A stretch of 64,000 nucleotides of DNA from Halobacterium sp. DL1 (GTDB lineage Archaea; Halobacteriota; Halobacteria; Halobacteriales; Halobacteriaceae), in the NCBI GenBank assembly GCA_000230955.3, contig CP007060.1, forward strand, positions 434,001 to 498,000, in the 5' to 3' direction. Position numbers and translations under genes: made by a program. Shown in pieces: positions 45,247-54,147 of the stretch. The notes beneath the pieces were generated by a model. That model ran no database searches. It worked only from the letters and a program-made list of their open reading frames with translations, and was not told the origin of the DNA. Position 1 is the stretch's first letter; each line of letters starts with the position of its first letter.

Positions 45247-46950
45247 TTAGCCCTGGTAGTAGCGGTGGAAGGTCTGACGGTAGCCCGTGATGCCGTTGTC
45301 CTTGAACCCCTTCACGCTGGTCGCGAGCGCGTTGCGGGTGGCCTGGTTCATCACGAACAGCGCGGGGGCGTCCTCGGCGATGAGCCGCTGGGCCTCCTCG
45401 TAGATGGGGATGCGGTCCTCCTGGCTGACCGTGCGGCGGCCCTCCGTGAGGAGCTGGTCGACCTCGTCGTTCTGGTACCACGCGGCGCTCGTCCACGACC
45501 CGTGGGAGTCACTGTGCCACGCGGGGTAGAGGAACGTATCCGGGTCCGCGTAGCTGAACGAGAGGTAGATGGCGAGCATGTCCGGCGTGGACTCCTTGCT
45601 CGAGGCCATCTCGGTGATCTTCGACCACGGCGCCTTGTTGACGGAGACCGACGCGCCGAGCTCCTGGAGGTTCGACTGGAGCAACAGCCCCATGTTCTGC
45701 TCGACGGTGAGCCCGGAGACGTACGTGTAGTTGAGGTCCAGGTCGCTCGCCGAGTAGTCGGACTGGTCGAGTTCCGCCTGCGCCGCTTCGAGGTCCTTCC
45801 CGTACGTCGGCAGGTCCTCGGTGTGGCTCCACATCGCCGACGGGAGCGGGCCCTGGAGGTGGTCGGAGTCGCCCGACATCACGTCGTTGAGCGCGGCCTC
45901 GTAGTCGAAGGCGTAGGAGATGGCGCGCCGGACGTGGACGTCGTTCAGCGGCTCCCGCTGGGTGTGCATGTAGACGTAGAACGGGTTGAACGTCGCCTTC
46001 GCGTGCACCCTGACCCCGTCGGAATCCGCGAGGTCGTTGTACGTCTGGAGTGGGAGCCACTGGTCGGACATCTGGGCGCCCTCCCGCATGCGGCCGGCCG
46101 CGGTCGCCGCCTCCTGGACCATCTCCGTCGTGACGACCTCGTAGCCGTTCTGGTCGTGGGGGAACGTCCCCCACCAGTCGTCGTGGCTCTCGATGACGAT
46201 CTCGCGCTTGCGGTCGCGGTTCGTGAGTTCGTAGGGGCCGCTGCCGGCGTCGTTCTCTTCGAGCCACGCGGTGCCGTAGTCGCCGTTGTCGCCGTACTGC
46301 CCGTCGCTCTTCGCGTGTTCCTCGATCTGTTTCTGGTTGACGATGTAGAGGAACGGCAGCGTGTAGAGGAACGGCGCGAACACGTCGTCCGTGGTCATCC
46401 TCACGGTGGTCTCGTCGACGGCCTCGACGTTCTCCGGGGAGAGGACGCCCGACCACATCCACGAGAAGCCGTTGCCCATGTCCATCATGCGCTGGACAGA
46501 GTACTTCACGTCCGACGCGGTGACCTGGTCGCCGTTGTGGAACGTCGCGTCGCCGTTGAGGTTGAACGTGTACGTCCGACCGTCCTCGGAGACGGAGTAG
46601 CTCTCGGCGAGCCAGCTCTGGAGCTCCGGCGGCGTCGTGTCCGAGTAGTACAGCAGCGGGTCGTAGACGTTGTGGAGCAGGATGGTCTCCAGGTTGTCCG
46701 ACCCCTTCATCGGGTCGAGCGAGCTCGGGGTGACCGTGGTGACGTAGTTGAACTCCGTCCCGTCCTGGTTGCCCGAGGTGGTCCCGTCGCCACCGGCTGT
46801 CGTTTCGGTCGTATTGTTACCTGATTCGTTCGTCGTCGCGTCTGTTTCCTGATTGCCGGTACAACCCGCGAATATCGCGCCGACGCTGGCTGCACTCCCG
46901 TATTTCAGGAACGACCGGCGGCTGAATCCGTCATTGTTACTGCGACCCAT
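45247..46950 (-). CDS. peptide ABC transporter substrate-binding lipoprotein (family 5), 567 aa
   Basis: It is an extracellular solute-binding protein of the DppA/OppA type. The Tat-type N-terminus DGFSRRSFLKYGSAASVGA ends in a lipobox GAIFAGC, so it is exported folded and lipid-anchored. The mature part begins with a Thr/Asn-rich linker (TNESGNNTTETT). Family segments include LAESYSVSEDGRTYTFNL, DVHVRRAISYAFDYEA and YIVNQKQIEEH. A Shine-Dalgarno-like GGAGGTG lies just upstream of the ATG at 46950, so this ATG is preferred over one five codons earlier. It is the first gene of the transporter operon and divergent from hyuA2, from which it is separated by 177 nt. Confidence 0.93.
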   Translation of the reverse strand: MGRSNNDGFSRRSFLKYGSAASVGAIFAGCTGNQETDATTNESGNNTTETTAGGDGTTSGNQDGTEFNYVTTVTPSSLDPMKGSDNLETILLHNVYDPLLYYSDTTPPELQSWLAESYSVSEDGRTYTFNLNGDATFHNGDQVTASDVKYSVQRMMDMGNGFSWMWSGVLSPENVEAVDETTVRMTTDDVFAPFLYTLPFLYIVNQKQIEEHAKSDGQYGDNGDYGTAWLEENDAGSGPYELTNRDRKREIVIESHDDWWGTFPHDQNGYEVVTTEMVQEAATAAGRMREGAQMSDQWLPLQTYNDLADSDGVRVHAKATFNPFYVYMHTQREPLNDVHVRRAISYAFDYEAALNDVMSGDSDHLQGPLPSAMWSHTEDLPTYGKDLEAAQAELDQSDYSASDLDLNYTYVSGLTVEQNMGLLLQSNLQELGASVSVNKAPWSKITEMASSKESTPDMLAIYLSFSYADPDTFLYPAWHSDSHGSWTSAAWYQNDEVDQLLTEGRRTVSQEDRIPIYEEAQRLIAEDAPALFVMNQATRNALATSVKGFKDNGITGYRQTFHRYYQG

Positions 46951-47099
46951 GATACCCACCTCCAACCCCGTCAGACTTAGTTCTACTGCATAGATGTACC
47001 TATTCGAACTCTAAAATTTACTTTACGTTCTACCAGCTTTCGTTTTGGACACGATTCGGGTGGACAGACACACGAATTAGAGCTTCTCGGGGAAAGCAA

Positions 47100-47106
47100 T
47101 TTATAC
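47100..47106 (+). promoter_or_regulatory. TATA box for the hyuA2 operon
   Basis: TTTATAC lies 22-28 nt before the GTG at 47128, with a purine-rich GGGGAAAG upstream that could be a BRE. It indicates a leaderless transcript from GTG. Confidence 0.65.
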
Positions 47107-47127
47107 AATTGAACGAAACGAGTAGTC

Positions 47128-49179
47128 GTGACACGAGATACCAACACACAGCGCGTCGCGGTCGACATCGGTGGCACGTTCGTCGACGCCATCACGTTCG
47201 ACCGCGAGACCGGCGCTGTCGAACTCGAGAAAGCCGCAACGACACCGGACCAACCGTCGAACGGCGTTCTCGACTCCGTCGACAAGGTCGGCGCCGACCT
47301 CCCGACCACGGAGGCGTTCGTCCACGGCACCACGCTCGGCCTCAACGCTGTCCTCGAACGCGACGGCGCGCGCACGGGAATCATCACCAACGAGGGGTTC
47401 ACCGACGTCCACGAGATCGGGCGCACGAACCTCGAACGCGACTCGATGTACGACATCAACTACCAGAAGCCCGAGTCGATGGTGCCCCGACGGCGACGCC
47501 TCGGCGTCCCCGGCCGCCTCGACGCGGACGGGGCGGTTGTCGAGGAACTCGACGAGGACGCGGTACGGGACGCCGCCGCGGAACTCGTTGAGGAACGCGA
47601 CGTCGACGCCATCGCCATCTGTTTCCTCCACTCTTACCAGAACGGCCAGCACGAACGGGCGGCCGCCGACGTCGTTCGTGAAGCCCACCCGGACGTCAGC
47701 GTCTCCGTCTCCAGCGACATCACTGGCGAGTACCGCGAGTACGAGCGCACGAGCACCGCCGTCCTCGACAGCTACATCAAACCCATCTTCGAGAACTACG
47801 TCGACACGCTCGACGGCGCGCTCGCCGACGCCGGCTTCGAGGAATCCTTCTTCATCACGCGCTCGGGCGGGGGAACGCTCACGGCGGAGAGCGCGAAGAC
47901 CGCGCCCGTCCACACCATCCTCTCGGGGCCCGCGGGCGGACTCATCGGCGCCTCTCAGGTCGGCTCCATCACCGGCCGCGACAACCTCATCACGGTCGAC
48001 ATGGGCGGCACGAGCCTCGACGCGGCGGTCGTCGAGGACGGATCGCCGGTCGTGAAGTACGACTCCACGCTCGAACACCAGCCGATGCTCATCCCGGTCT
48101 ACGACATCCGCACCATCGGCGCGGGCGGTGGGTCTATCGCGTGGCTGGACGGCGACCTGCTGAAGGTCGGCCCGGAGAGCGCGGGTGCCGACCCCGGCCC
48201 CATCTGTTACGACAACGGGGGCACCGACCCGACGGTCACCGACGCGGCGCTCGCGCTCGGCTTCCTCGACCCCGGCGACTTCCTCGGCGGCGAGATGGAC
48301 ACCGCGGCCGAGGACGCCATCGACGGCGTCCGGGAGACGCTCGCGGACCCCCTCGACACGACCGTCGAGGACGCCAGTCGCGGCGTCTTCGACGTCGCGC
48401 TGGCTACCACCGTCGGCGCAATCCGGGAGATAACTGTCGAGAAGGGCCTCGACCCCCGGGACTTCTCCATGCTGGCCTACGGCGGCGCCGGCCCGATGTT
48501 CGTCCCGCTCGTCGCGCGGGAACTCGGCGTGAAGGAGGTCGTCGTGCCGCAGGCGCCCTCGGTGTTCTCCGCGTGGGGGATGCTGATGGCGGACGTCGTC
48601 TACGACTTCTCCCAGACGATGATCGCCGTCCTCGACGACGTCGACGTGGAGACGCTCGAGGCGGCGTTCGAGGACCTGGAGGCCGAGGGCGGCGAGACGC
48701 TCGCCGACGAGGGCATCGGCGAGGACCGCCGGCGCCTCGAGCGCACCATCGAGATGCGCTACCTCGGGCAGGAACACACCGTCGAGGTGGACGCCGACGG
48801 CGTCGCCGACCTCGACGAACTCGCGGACCGGTTCGAGGCCCAGCACGAGACGCGCTACGGCCACACGATGAACGACCCGGTCCAGGTCGTCCACCTGCGG
48901 GTGCGCGCCATCGGCGAGAACGACAAACCGACGCTCGACCCGCAGCAGCCCCGGGACGGCCCGCTCGAGGCGGCCGGAAGCCGGGAAGCGTACTGTTTCG
49001 CCGCGGGCGAGTTCCGCGAGTTCGACGTCTACGAGCGCGGGGACCTCGCGCCCGGTGACGAACTCGACGGCCCCGCGGTCGTCACCGAACCAACGACGTC
49101 GCTGGTCTTCCACTCCGACCAGTCGGCGACCGTTGACGACTACGGACACATCGTCGTCACCAGGGAGGACGAACAATGA
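47128..49179 (+). CDS. hyuA: hydantoinase/oxoprolinase A-type subunit (copy 2), 683 aa
   Basis: It shares the motif order of copy 1: VAVDIGGTFVDAITFD at the N-terminus, HGTTLGLNAVLERDG, ITVDMGGTSLDAAVV and TIGAGGGSIAWLDG. The GTG start at 47128 is preceded at the right distance by a TATA box. It overlaps hyuB2 by four bases (ATGA), so the pair is coupled. Within motifs the two HyuA copies are clearly homologous but differ through the body, suggesting distinct substrates rather than a recent duplicate. Confidence 0.94.
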   Translation: MTRDTNTQRVAVDIGGTFVDAITFDRETGAVELEKAATTPDQPSNGVLDSVDKVGADLPTTEAFVHGTTLGLNAVLERDGARTGIITNEGFTDVHEIGRTNLERDSMYDINYQKPESMVPRRRRLGVPGRLDADGAVVEELDEDAVRDAAAELVEERDVDAIAICFLHSYQNGQHERAAADVVREAHPDVSVSVSSDITGEYREYERTSTAVLDSYIKPIFENYVDTLDGALADAGFEESFFITRSGGGTLTAESAKTAPVHTILSGPAGGLIGASQVGSITGRDNLITVDMGGTSLDAAVVEDGSPVVKYDSTLEHQPMLIPVYDIRTIGAGGGSIAWLDGDLLKVGPESAGADPGPICYDNGGTDPTVTDAALALGFLDPGDFLGGEMDTAAEDAIDGVRETLADPLDTTVEDASRGVFDVALATTVGAIREITVEKGLDPRDFSMLAYGGAGPMFVPLVARELGVKEVVVPQAPSVFSAWGMLMADVVYDFSQTMIAVLDDVDVETLEAAFEDLEAEGGETLADEGIGEDRRRLERTIEMRYLGQEHTVEVDADGVADLDELADRFEAQHETRYGHTMNDPVQVVHLRVRAIGENDKPTLDPQQPRDGPLEAAGSREAYCFAAGEFREFDVYERGDLAPGDELDGPAVVTEPTTSLVFHSDQSATVDDYGHIVVTREDEQ

Positions 49180-50951
49180 GCACCCAGGACATCGACGCGG
49201 CCACCGTCGAGGTCGTCCGGAACTACCTCACGTCGGCCGCCACCGAGATGCAGCGCACGCTGATCAGGACAGCCTACAACACCATCATCTACGAGATCCT
49301 CGACTTCGGCATCTCCGTCTTCGACCGGGACCTCAACCTCATCGCCGACTCCCCCGGTCTCGCGCTGTTCCTCGGCGCGAACGACTACGGCATCGAGAAG
49401 GCCGTCGAACACGTCGGCGAGGAGAACATGGACCCCGGGGACGTGTTCATCATGAACTACCCCTACTGGAGCGGCACGCACACCCTCGACGTGCTCCTGT
49501 TCGCGCCGGTGTTCCACGACGAGGAACTCATCGGTTACACGACCTGTCGCGCCCACTGGCTCGACCTCGGCGCGAAGGACTCCGGCTACGTCCTCGACTC
49601 GACGGACGTCCACCAGGAGGGCGTGCTCTTCCCCGGCACGAAGGTGTACAAGGGTGGCGAACCGGACCCAGAGATCATGGACATCATCCGGTTCAACTCC
49701 CGGATGCCCGAGAAGGTCGTCGGCGACCTGAACGCGCAGGTCGCGGCGGTCCGCACGGGCGAACAGCGCCTCCAGGAACTGTACGAGAAGTACGGCGCGG
49801 ACACCGTCGAGACCGCCGTCGACAAGATCCTCGACCACGGCGAGCAGACCGCCCGCGAGGCTGTCGAGGAACTGCCGGACGGCACGTGGTCCGCCACCGG
49901 CTACGCCGACGGCATCCACCGCGACGACGACGACCTCATCAAACTCCACGCCGAGGTCACCATCGACGGCGACGAGTTCGCTGTCGACTTCTCGGGTTCT
50001 TCCCCCGAGGTGGACGAACCCCTGAACATCCCGCCGGGGATGAGCGAGACCATCTGCAAGCTCACGTTCAAGACGCTCACGACGCCCGACGAGGACTCCA
50101 ACGGCGGCCAGTACGAGCCGCTGACGATGCACGTCCCCGAGGACAACATTTTCAACGCGAGCTACCCCGCGCCGACGTTCACCGTTTGGACGGGCATCGT
50201 CGGCATCGACGTCGTCTACAAGGCGCTCGCGAAGGGGATGCCCGACCGGGTGCCCGCGAGTTCGGGGGGCGACCTCGCGGACATCATGCTGTACGGCGAG
50301 AACCCCGAGACCGGTCGCCCGTTCGTAGAGGCGAACAACGAGGGCGTCGGCTGGGGCGCGGGCGTGGGCCACGACGGCGCGAACGCGCTCATGCACATCA
50401 GCGAGACGATGGTCCGGAACATCCCCGTGGAGGTGTTCGAGAACAAGGCGCCCATCCGGTTCGACCAGCTGTCGCTGCGAGAGGACTCGGCCGGTCCCGG
50501 TAAGCACCGGGGCGGCCTCGGCATTCGCCGGGACTTCCGCGTGCTCGAACCCGTCGGCGCGCTCTCCATCATCCAGAAGACCCGCACCGACAACTGGGGG
50601 ATGGACGGCGGTGAGCCCGGGAAGAAGAACGTCGTCGTCCTCGACTCCGACGAGCCGGACTTCGACGAGCGCGTCGAGGTGCTCGTGGACAACGACCACC
50701 TCCACGAGGGTGAGGGGAGACACGTCGGGATGTTCCGCGGGAACTTCGCGCCCGGCGAGGTCATCTCCAACCGCACCGCCGGCGGCGGCGGCTACGGCGA
50801 GCCGTTCGAACGCGACCCCGAGAACGTGCTCGAGGACTACCGCGACGGCTACGTCTCCCAGGACGCCGCCCGCGAGCAGTACGGCGTCGCCATCACGGAC
50901 GACGGCGAGATCGACGACGAGACGACGGCCGACCTGCGGGGACGTCAATGA
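49176..50951 (+). CDS. hyuB: hydantoinase/oxoprolinase B-type subunit (copy 2), 591 aa
   Basis: Family segments are present: ATVEVVRNYLTSAATEMQRTLIRTAYNTIIYE, then DPGDVFIMNYPYWSGTHTLDVLLFAPVF, then RAHWLDLGAKDSG. The motif is PYWSGTH, where copy 1 has DYHGGTH, another sign of a different substrate. A C-terminal PGKHRGGLGIRRDFRV follows. It overlaps hyuA2 and the racemase gene by four bases on each side. Confidence 0.93.
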   Translation: MSTQDIDAATVEVVRNYLTSAATEMQRTLIRTAYNTIIYEILDFGISVFDRDLNLIADSPGLALFLGANDYGIEKAVEHVGEENMDPGDVFIMNYPYWSGTHTLDVLLFAPVFHDEELIGYTTCRAHWLDLGAKDSGYVLDSTDVHQEGVLFPGTKVYKGGEPDPEIMDIIRFNSRMPEKVVGDLNAQVAAVRTGEQRLQELYEKYGADTVETAVDKILDHGEQTAREAVEELPDGTWSATGYADGIHRDDDDLIKLHAEVTIDGDEFAVDFSGSSPEVDEPLNIPPGMSETICKLTFKTLTTPDEDSNGGQYEPLTMHVPEDNIFNASYPAPTFTVWTGIVGIDVVYKALAKGMPDRVPASSGGDLADIMLYGENPETGRPFVEANNEGVGWGAGVGHDGANALMHISETMVRNIPVEVFENKAPIRFDQLSLREDSAGPGKHRGGLGIRRDFRVLEPVGALSIIQKTRTDNWGMDGGEPGKKNVVVLDSDEPDFDERVEVLVDNDHLHEGEGRHVGMFRGNFAPGEVISNRTAGGGGYGEPFERDPENVLEDYRDGYVSQDAAREQYGVAITDDGEIDDETTADLRGRQ

Positions 50952-51730
50952 CCGACCTCCTCTGGATCGACCCGGTCGGCCACGACGACTTCTCGGGCGA
51001 CATCGGGGCGATTCTCGATTCGGCCGGCCGCTCGGACACCAACGTCGACGTGACGTCGCTCGACCGCGGCCCCCACCACGTCGAGTACCACTACTACGAG
51101 GCGCTCGTAACGCCGGACGTCCTCCACACGGTGAAGCGCGCTGAGAACGATGGCTACGACGCCGTCGTCATCGGCTGCTTCTACGACCTCGCGCTGGAGG
51201 AGGCCCGCGAGGTGAGCGACGCGATGCCGGTCGCCGCGCCGGCGGAAGCGACGACGCACCTCGCGACGACGCTGGGGGATTCGTTCTCCGTCGTCGTGGG
51301 CCGCCAGAAGTGGGTGCCCCAGATGCGCGACCGCGTCCGCAAGTACGGCTTCGGCGACCACCTCGCGTCGTTCCAGACCGCCGACCTGGGCGTCCTCGAC
51401 TTCCAGGCCGACCCGGAGACAACCCAGCGCCGCCTCCGGGAGGCCGCGACGGCGGCCGTCGAGGAGGACGACGCTGAGGTCGTCATCCTCGGCTGCACCG
51501 CGGAGTACGGCTTCTTCGAGGACCTCCAGGACGACCTCGGCGTCCCGGTCCTCGACGCGGTGACGGCGCCGTTCAAGTACGCCGAACTGCTCGCCGAACT
51601 CGCCGACTTCGGGTGGACCCACAGCAAGGCCGGCGGCTACGAGTCGCCGCCCGTCTCGGAGATCGCCGAGTGGGGCATCGAGGACGACTACGAGAACGCC
51701 GACGTGTGGACGAGAGGTGAGGAGGAGTGA
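50948..51730 (+). CDS. aspartate/glutamate/hydantoin racemase family protein, 260 aa
   Basis: It is a racemase fold with the two catalytic-type cysteines in VIGCFYDLAL and VILGCTAEYGFFEDL. The family N-terminus LLWIDPVG and the C-terminal VPVLDAVTAPFKYAELLAE helix are also visible. Such enzymes invert amino acids, hydantoins or maleate-type substrates. The position between hyuB2 and an M24 peptidase fits a hydantoin racemase or a maleate isomerase-like enzyme. It overlaps both neighbours by four bases. Confidence 0.88.
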   Translation: MTDLLWIDPVGHDDFSGDIGAILDSAGRSDTNVDVTSLDRGPHHVEYHYYEALVTPDVLHTVKRAENDGYDAVVIGCFYDLALEEAREVSDAMPVAAPAEATTHLATTLGDSFSVVVGRQKWVPQMRDRVRKYGFGDHLASFQTADLGVLDFQADPETTQRRLREAATAAVEEDDAEVVILGCTAEYGFFEDLQDDLGVPVLDAVTAPFKYAELLAELADFGWTHSKAGGYESPPVSEIAEWGIEDDYENADVWTRGEEE

Positions 51731-52830
51731 GCGACCGGGAGCGCGTGGCGGCCTGCCAGGACCGCCTCGACAGCGCCGACGCCGACGCAGTCGTGCTGTT
51801 CCCGAGCACCGACATGGACTACCTCTCGGGGTTCACGGACGAACCGATGGAGCGCCACCTGTTCCTCTTCGTTGGGCGGACCGGCGACCCGCTGTTCGTC
51901 GCCCCCGAGATGTACGACGCGCATATCCGCCACGATTCGTGGGTCGACGACGTTCGGACGTACGCCGACGGCGAGGACCCGCTCCTGCTGCTCGAACACG
52001 TCGCCGACGAACTCGGGTTCAGGGGCGGCCGCGTCCTCCTCGACGACCGCATGTGGGCGCGGTTCAGCCAGGACTTCCGCGAACTGTTCCCGACCACCGA
52101 GTTCGGCCTCGCTAGCGAGGTGCTCGAACCGCTCCGTCTGCGCAAGGACGCCGCGGAACTCGACGCGCTCCGGCGCGCCGGCGAGGTGGCCGACGCCGCG
52201 ATGCGCGACGTCCGGGAACTCGGGGCGGACGCAGTGGGGATGACCGAAGCGGACCTCGCGAACTACGTCGAGGAGCGCCTCGCCGCCCACGGCGGCACGG
52301 GGACGTCCTTCGAACCAATCGTCGGCAGCGGCCCGAACGGCGCCAAGCCCCACCACCGGCAGTCCGACCGCGAAATCGAGTCGGGGGACCCCGTGGTGTT
52401 CGACTTCGGAACGCGCGTCGACGGCTACCCCAGCGACCAGACCCGAACGGTCGTCTTCGACGGTGAACCCCCCGACGAGTTCGAGGCGGTCCACGACGTC
52501 GTCCGCGAGGCACAGCAGGCCGCCGTCGAGGCTGTCGAACCCGGGGTTCCAGCGGAAGCGGTCGATGCTGCCGCCCGCGAGGTCATCGAGGCCGCGGGCT
52601 ACGGCGAGGCGTTCGTCCACCGCACCGGCCACGGCGTCGGCCTCGACGTCCACGAGGAACCCTACATCGTGGACGGCAACGACCAGTCGCTGGAGGCGGG
52701 GATGGTGTTCTCCGTCGAACCCGGCGTCTACCTCGAGGGCGAGTTCGGGGTGCGCATCGAGGACCTCGTGGCGGTCACGGAGAACGGCTGTGACCGGCTG
52801 AATCACACGGAGCGCGGTTGGCGGGCGTAG
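51727..52830 (+). CDS. M24 family metallopeptidase (Xaa-Pro dipeptidase/creatinase fold), 367 aa
   Basis: The metal ligands are visible in PVVFDFGTRVDGYPSDQTRTVVF (two Asp), HRTGHGVGLDVHEEPY (His), VFSVEPGVYLE (Glu) and FGVRIEDLVAVTE (Glu). An N-terminal creatinase-like domain precedes them (about residues 1-140). The start is GTG at 51727, overlapping the racemase stop. In this operon it may hydrolyse a Pro-containing peptide or a product of the ring opening. Confidence 0.92.
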   Translation: MSDRERVAACQDRLDSADADAVVLFPSTDMDYLSGFTDEPMERHLFLFVGRTGDPLFVAPEMYDAHIRHDSWVDDVRTYADGEDPLLLLEHVADELGFRGGRVLLDDRMWARFSQDFRELFPTTEFGLASEVLEPLRLRKDAAELDALRRAGEVADAAMRDVRELGADAVGMTEADLANYVEERLAAHGGTGTSFEPIVGSGPNGAKPHHRQSDREIESGDPVVFDFGTRVDGYPSDQTRTVVFDGEPPDEFEAVHDVVREAQQAAVEAVEPGVPAEAVDAAAREVIEAAGYGEAFVHRTGHGVGLDVHEEPYIVDGNDQSLEAGMVFSVEPGVYLEGEFGVRIEDLVAVTENGCDRLNHTERGWRA

Positions 52831-53110
52831 GAACGGGCCGTCCGTCTGGCTCTCGCCCGCCCGACTCGTCCGGCCCCGGGCCAGTTCTGTTCCCCAAGTT
52901 TCGACCTGGAAACAGCACGGGCTCCTCCACGTACATACCCTTTCTCGGAGCTCCACGGCCAGGAGTCAGATTGGACGGTGTCCGTGAGGCGTTCGCAAGT
53001 TCCTGTCCCCGTGGAGTCCAGTCGCTCACCGCCACTTCTGGATCTTCCCCCAGCGGAGGCTCGTCCAGCATGATCTACGGGCTTTCGCTGCTACACCGCC
53101 TGACTGGCGG

Positions 53111-53245
53111 CTACTTCTCGGAGGACGGACGGAGGTCCTCGACGGAACGCTCGTGTTTCTCCTTCTGGAGGTATCTCTCGATTCGCACCCTGTCTTCGTC
53201 CGTGATGCCGTACCCATCGTCCTGGCCGTCCGTTTTTTCGCCCAT
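53111..53245 (-). CDS. short acidic hypothetical protein, 44 aa
   Basis: This small frame begins MGEKTDGQDDGYGITDEDR and ends LRPSSEK, with the charged helix VRIERYLQKEKHERSVED in the middle. The acidic composition and helical charge pattern look like a real haloarchaeal small protein rather than a mirror frame. It is isolated between the M24 gene and tRNA-Val. No function is known. Confidence 0.55.
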   Translation of the reverse strand: MGEKTDGQDDGYGITDEDRVRIERYLQKEKHERSVEDLRPSSEK

Positions 53246-53396
53246 CGCTCATCCCGGTTGGCCTACAGGTCACGCATGAATAGTTACTTTCCCTAATCGA
53301 TTAACCGGGGGAAAGGGGGAGAGATGGTGTTCGAGCGCCTTCCCGACCGTTCTTCGACTTCGTTGGCTCCTCACGTTCGTTCGTCGCGTGTGTGAG

Positions 53397-53470
53397 TGGG
53401 TTCGGGCGGATTTGAACCACCGACCTCGGCCTTGTAAAGGCCGCGTCATAACCAACTAGACCACGAACCC
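53397..53470 (-). tRNA. tRNA-Val (TAC)
   Basis: Read on the minus strand, the acceptor GGGTTCG pairs with CGAACCC and A is the discriminator. The D arm carries GTCTAGTTGGTTATGAC. The anticodon stem CGGCC/GGCCG encloses the loop TTTACAA, giving TAC. The T arm holds the TTCAAAT loop. It is 74 nt and no intron is seen. Confidence 0.95.
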
Positions 53471-53552
53471 GCACCCGAAAGGAACTGTCGCGCGGCAAAA
53501 ACGGTTTCCCTTCGTCGGAACGACCAAACCGTCGGAAACCGTACGTCTGGAC

Positions 53553-54092
53553 ATGGCCCGGCGCTTGTTCGCAGTGCTCGTCCTCGCGCTGCTCGCGGCG
53601 GTCGCCCTCGTCTACGTCGGGTTCTCCCCGGACACGGGCGCGGAGGTGACCGTGCGGGACGGCGGCGCTCAGACGACCGTCGACGGGACCGCAACGGGGA
53701 ACGACAGCGGTGCAGGGAACGCCTCGGTACGGGTCGCCGACGACGGCGGACAGATTCTCGGGAACGTCTCCGTCAGAATCGCGGACGACCCACAGGAGCG
53801 CTACACGGGACTGAGCGAGACGAAGTCCCTCGGGCCGAACGAGGGGATGCTGTTCGTCTACCCCCAGGAGGGGAGCCACACCTACGTGATGCGGTCGATG
53901 GACTTCCCCATCGACATCGTGTTCGTGGGCGCGAACGGCACCATCACCGAAATCCACCACGCGCCGGTCGAGGAGGACAACGAGAACCTGACGGGGTACA
54001 CGGGCCGCGGGAAGTGGGTGCTGGAGGTGCCGTACAACTGGACCGTCGAGCACAACGTGACAGTCGGCGACGAAATCGACGTCGAGCGCTGA
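53553..54092 (+). CDS. DUF192 family exported protein, 179 aa
   Basis: The N-terminal hydrophobic segment MARRLFAVLVLALLAAVALVYVGFS is a signal or membrane anchor. A Thr/Asn-rich linker with sequons follows. The DUF192 domain then has VRIADDPQERYTGLSETKSL, EGMLFVYPQEGSHTYVMRSMDFPIDIVFVGANG and the late KWVLEVPYNWTVEHNVTVGD. The domain function is unknown. It is upstream of the ABC exporter, separated by a short gap. Confidence 0.9.
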   Translation: MARRLFAVLVLALLAAVALVYVGFSPDTGAEVTVRDGGAQTTVDGTATGNDSGAGNASVRVADDGGQILGNVSVRIADDPQERYTGLSETKSLGPNEGMLFVYPQEGSHTYVMRSMDFPIDIVFVGANGTITEIHHAPVEEDNENLTGYTGRGKWVLEVPYNWTVEHNVTVGDEIDVER

Positions 54093-54147
54093 CCGTGTTT
54101 CGGTTCGTAGGAAAGTCTTTTTGCGAACGATTCCTACTGCTGAGAGG

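Noticed and set aside
47101-49176. 691-codon minus-strand frame opposite hyuA2
   Set aside because: It is a mirror frame of a GC-rich gene; the plus-strand frame has clear HyuA motifs.
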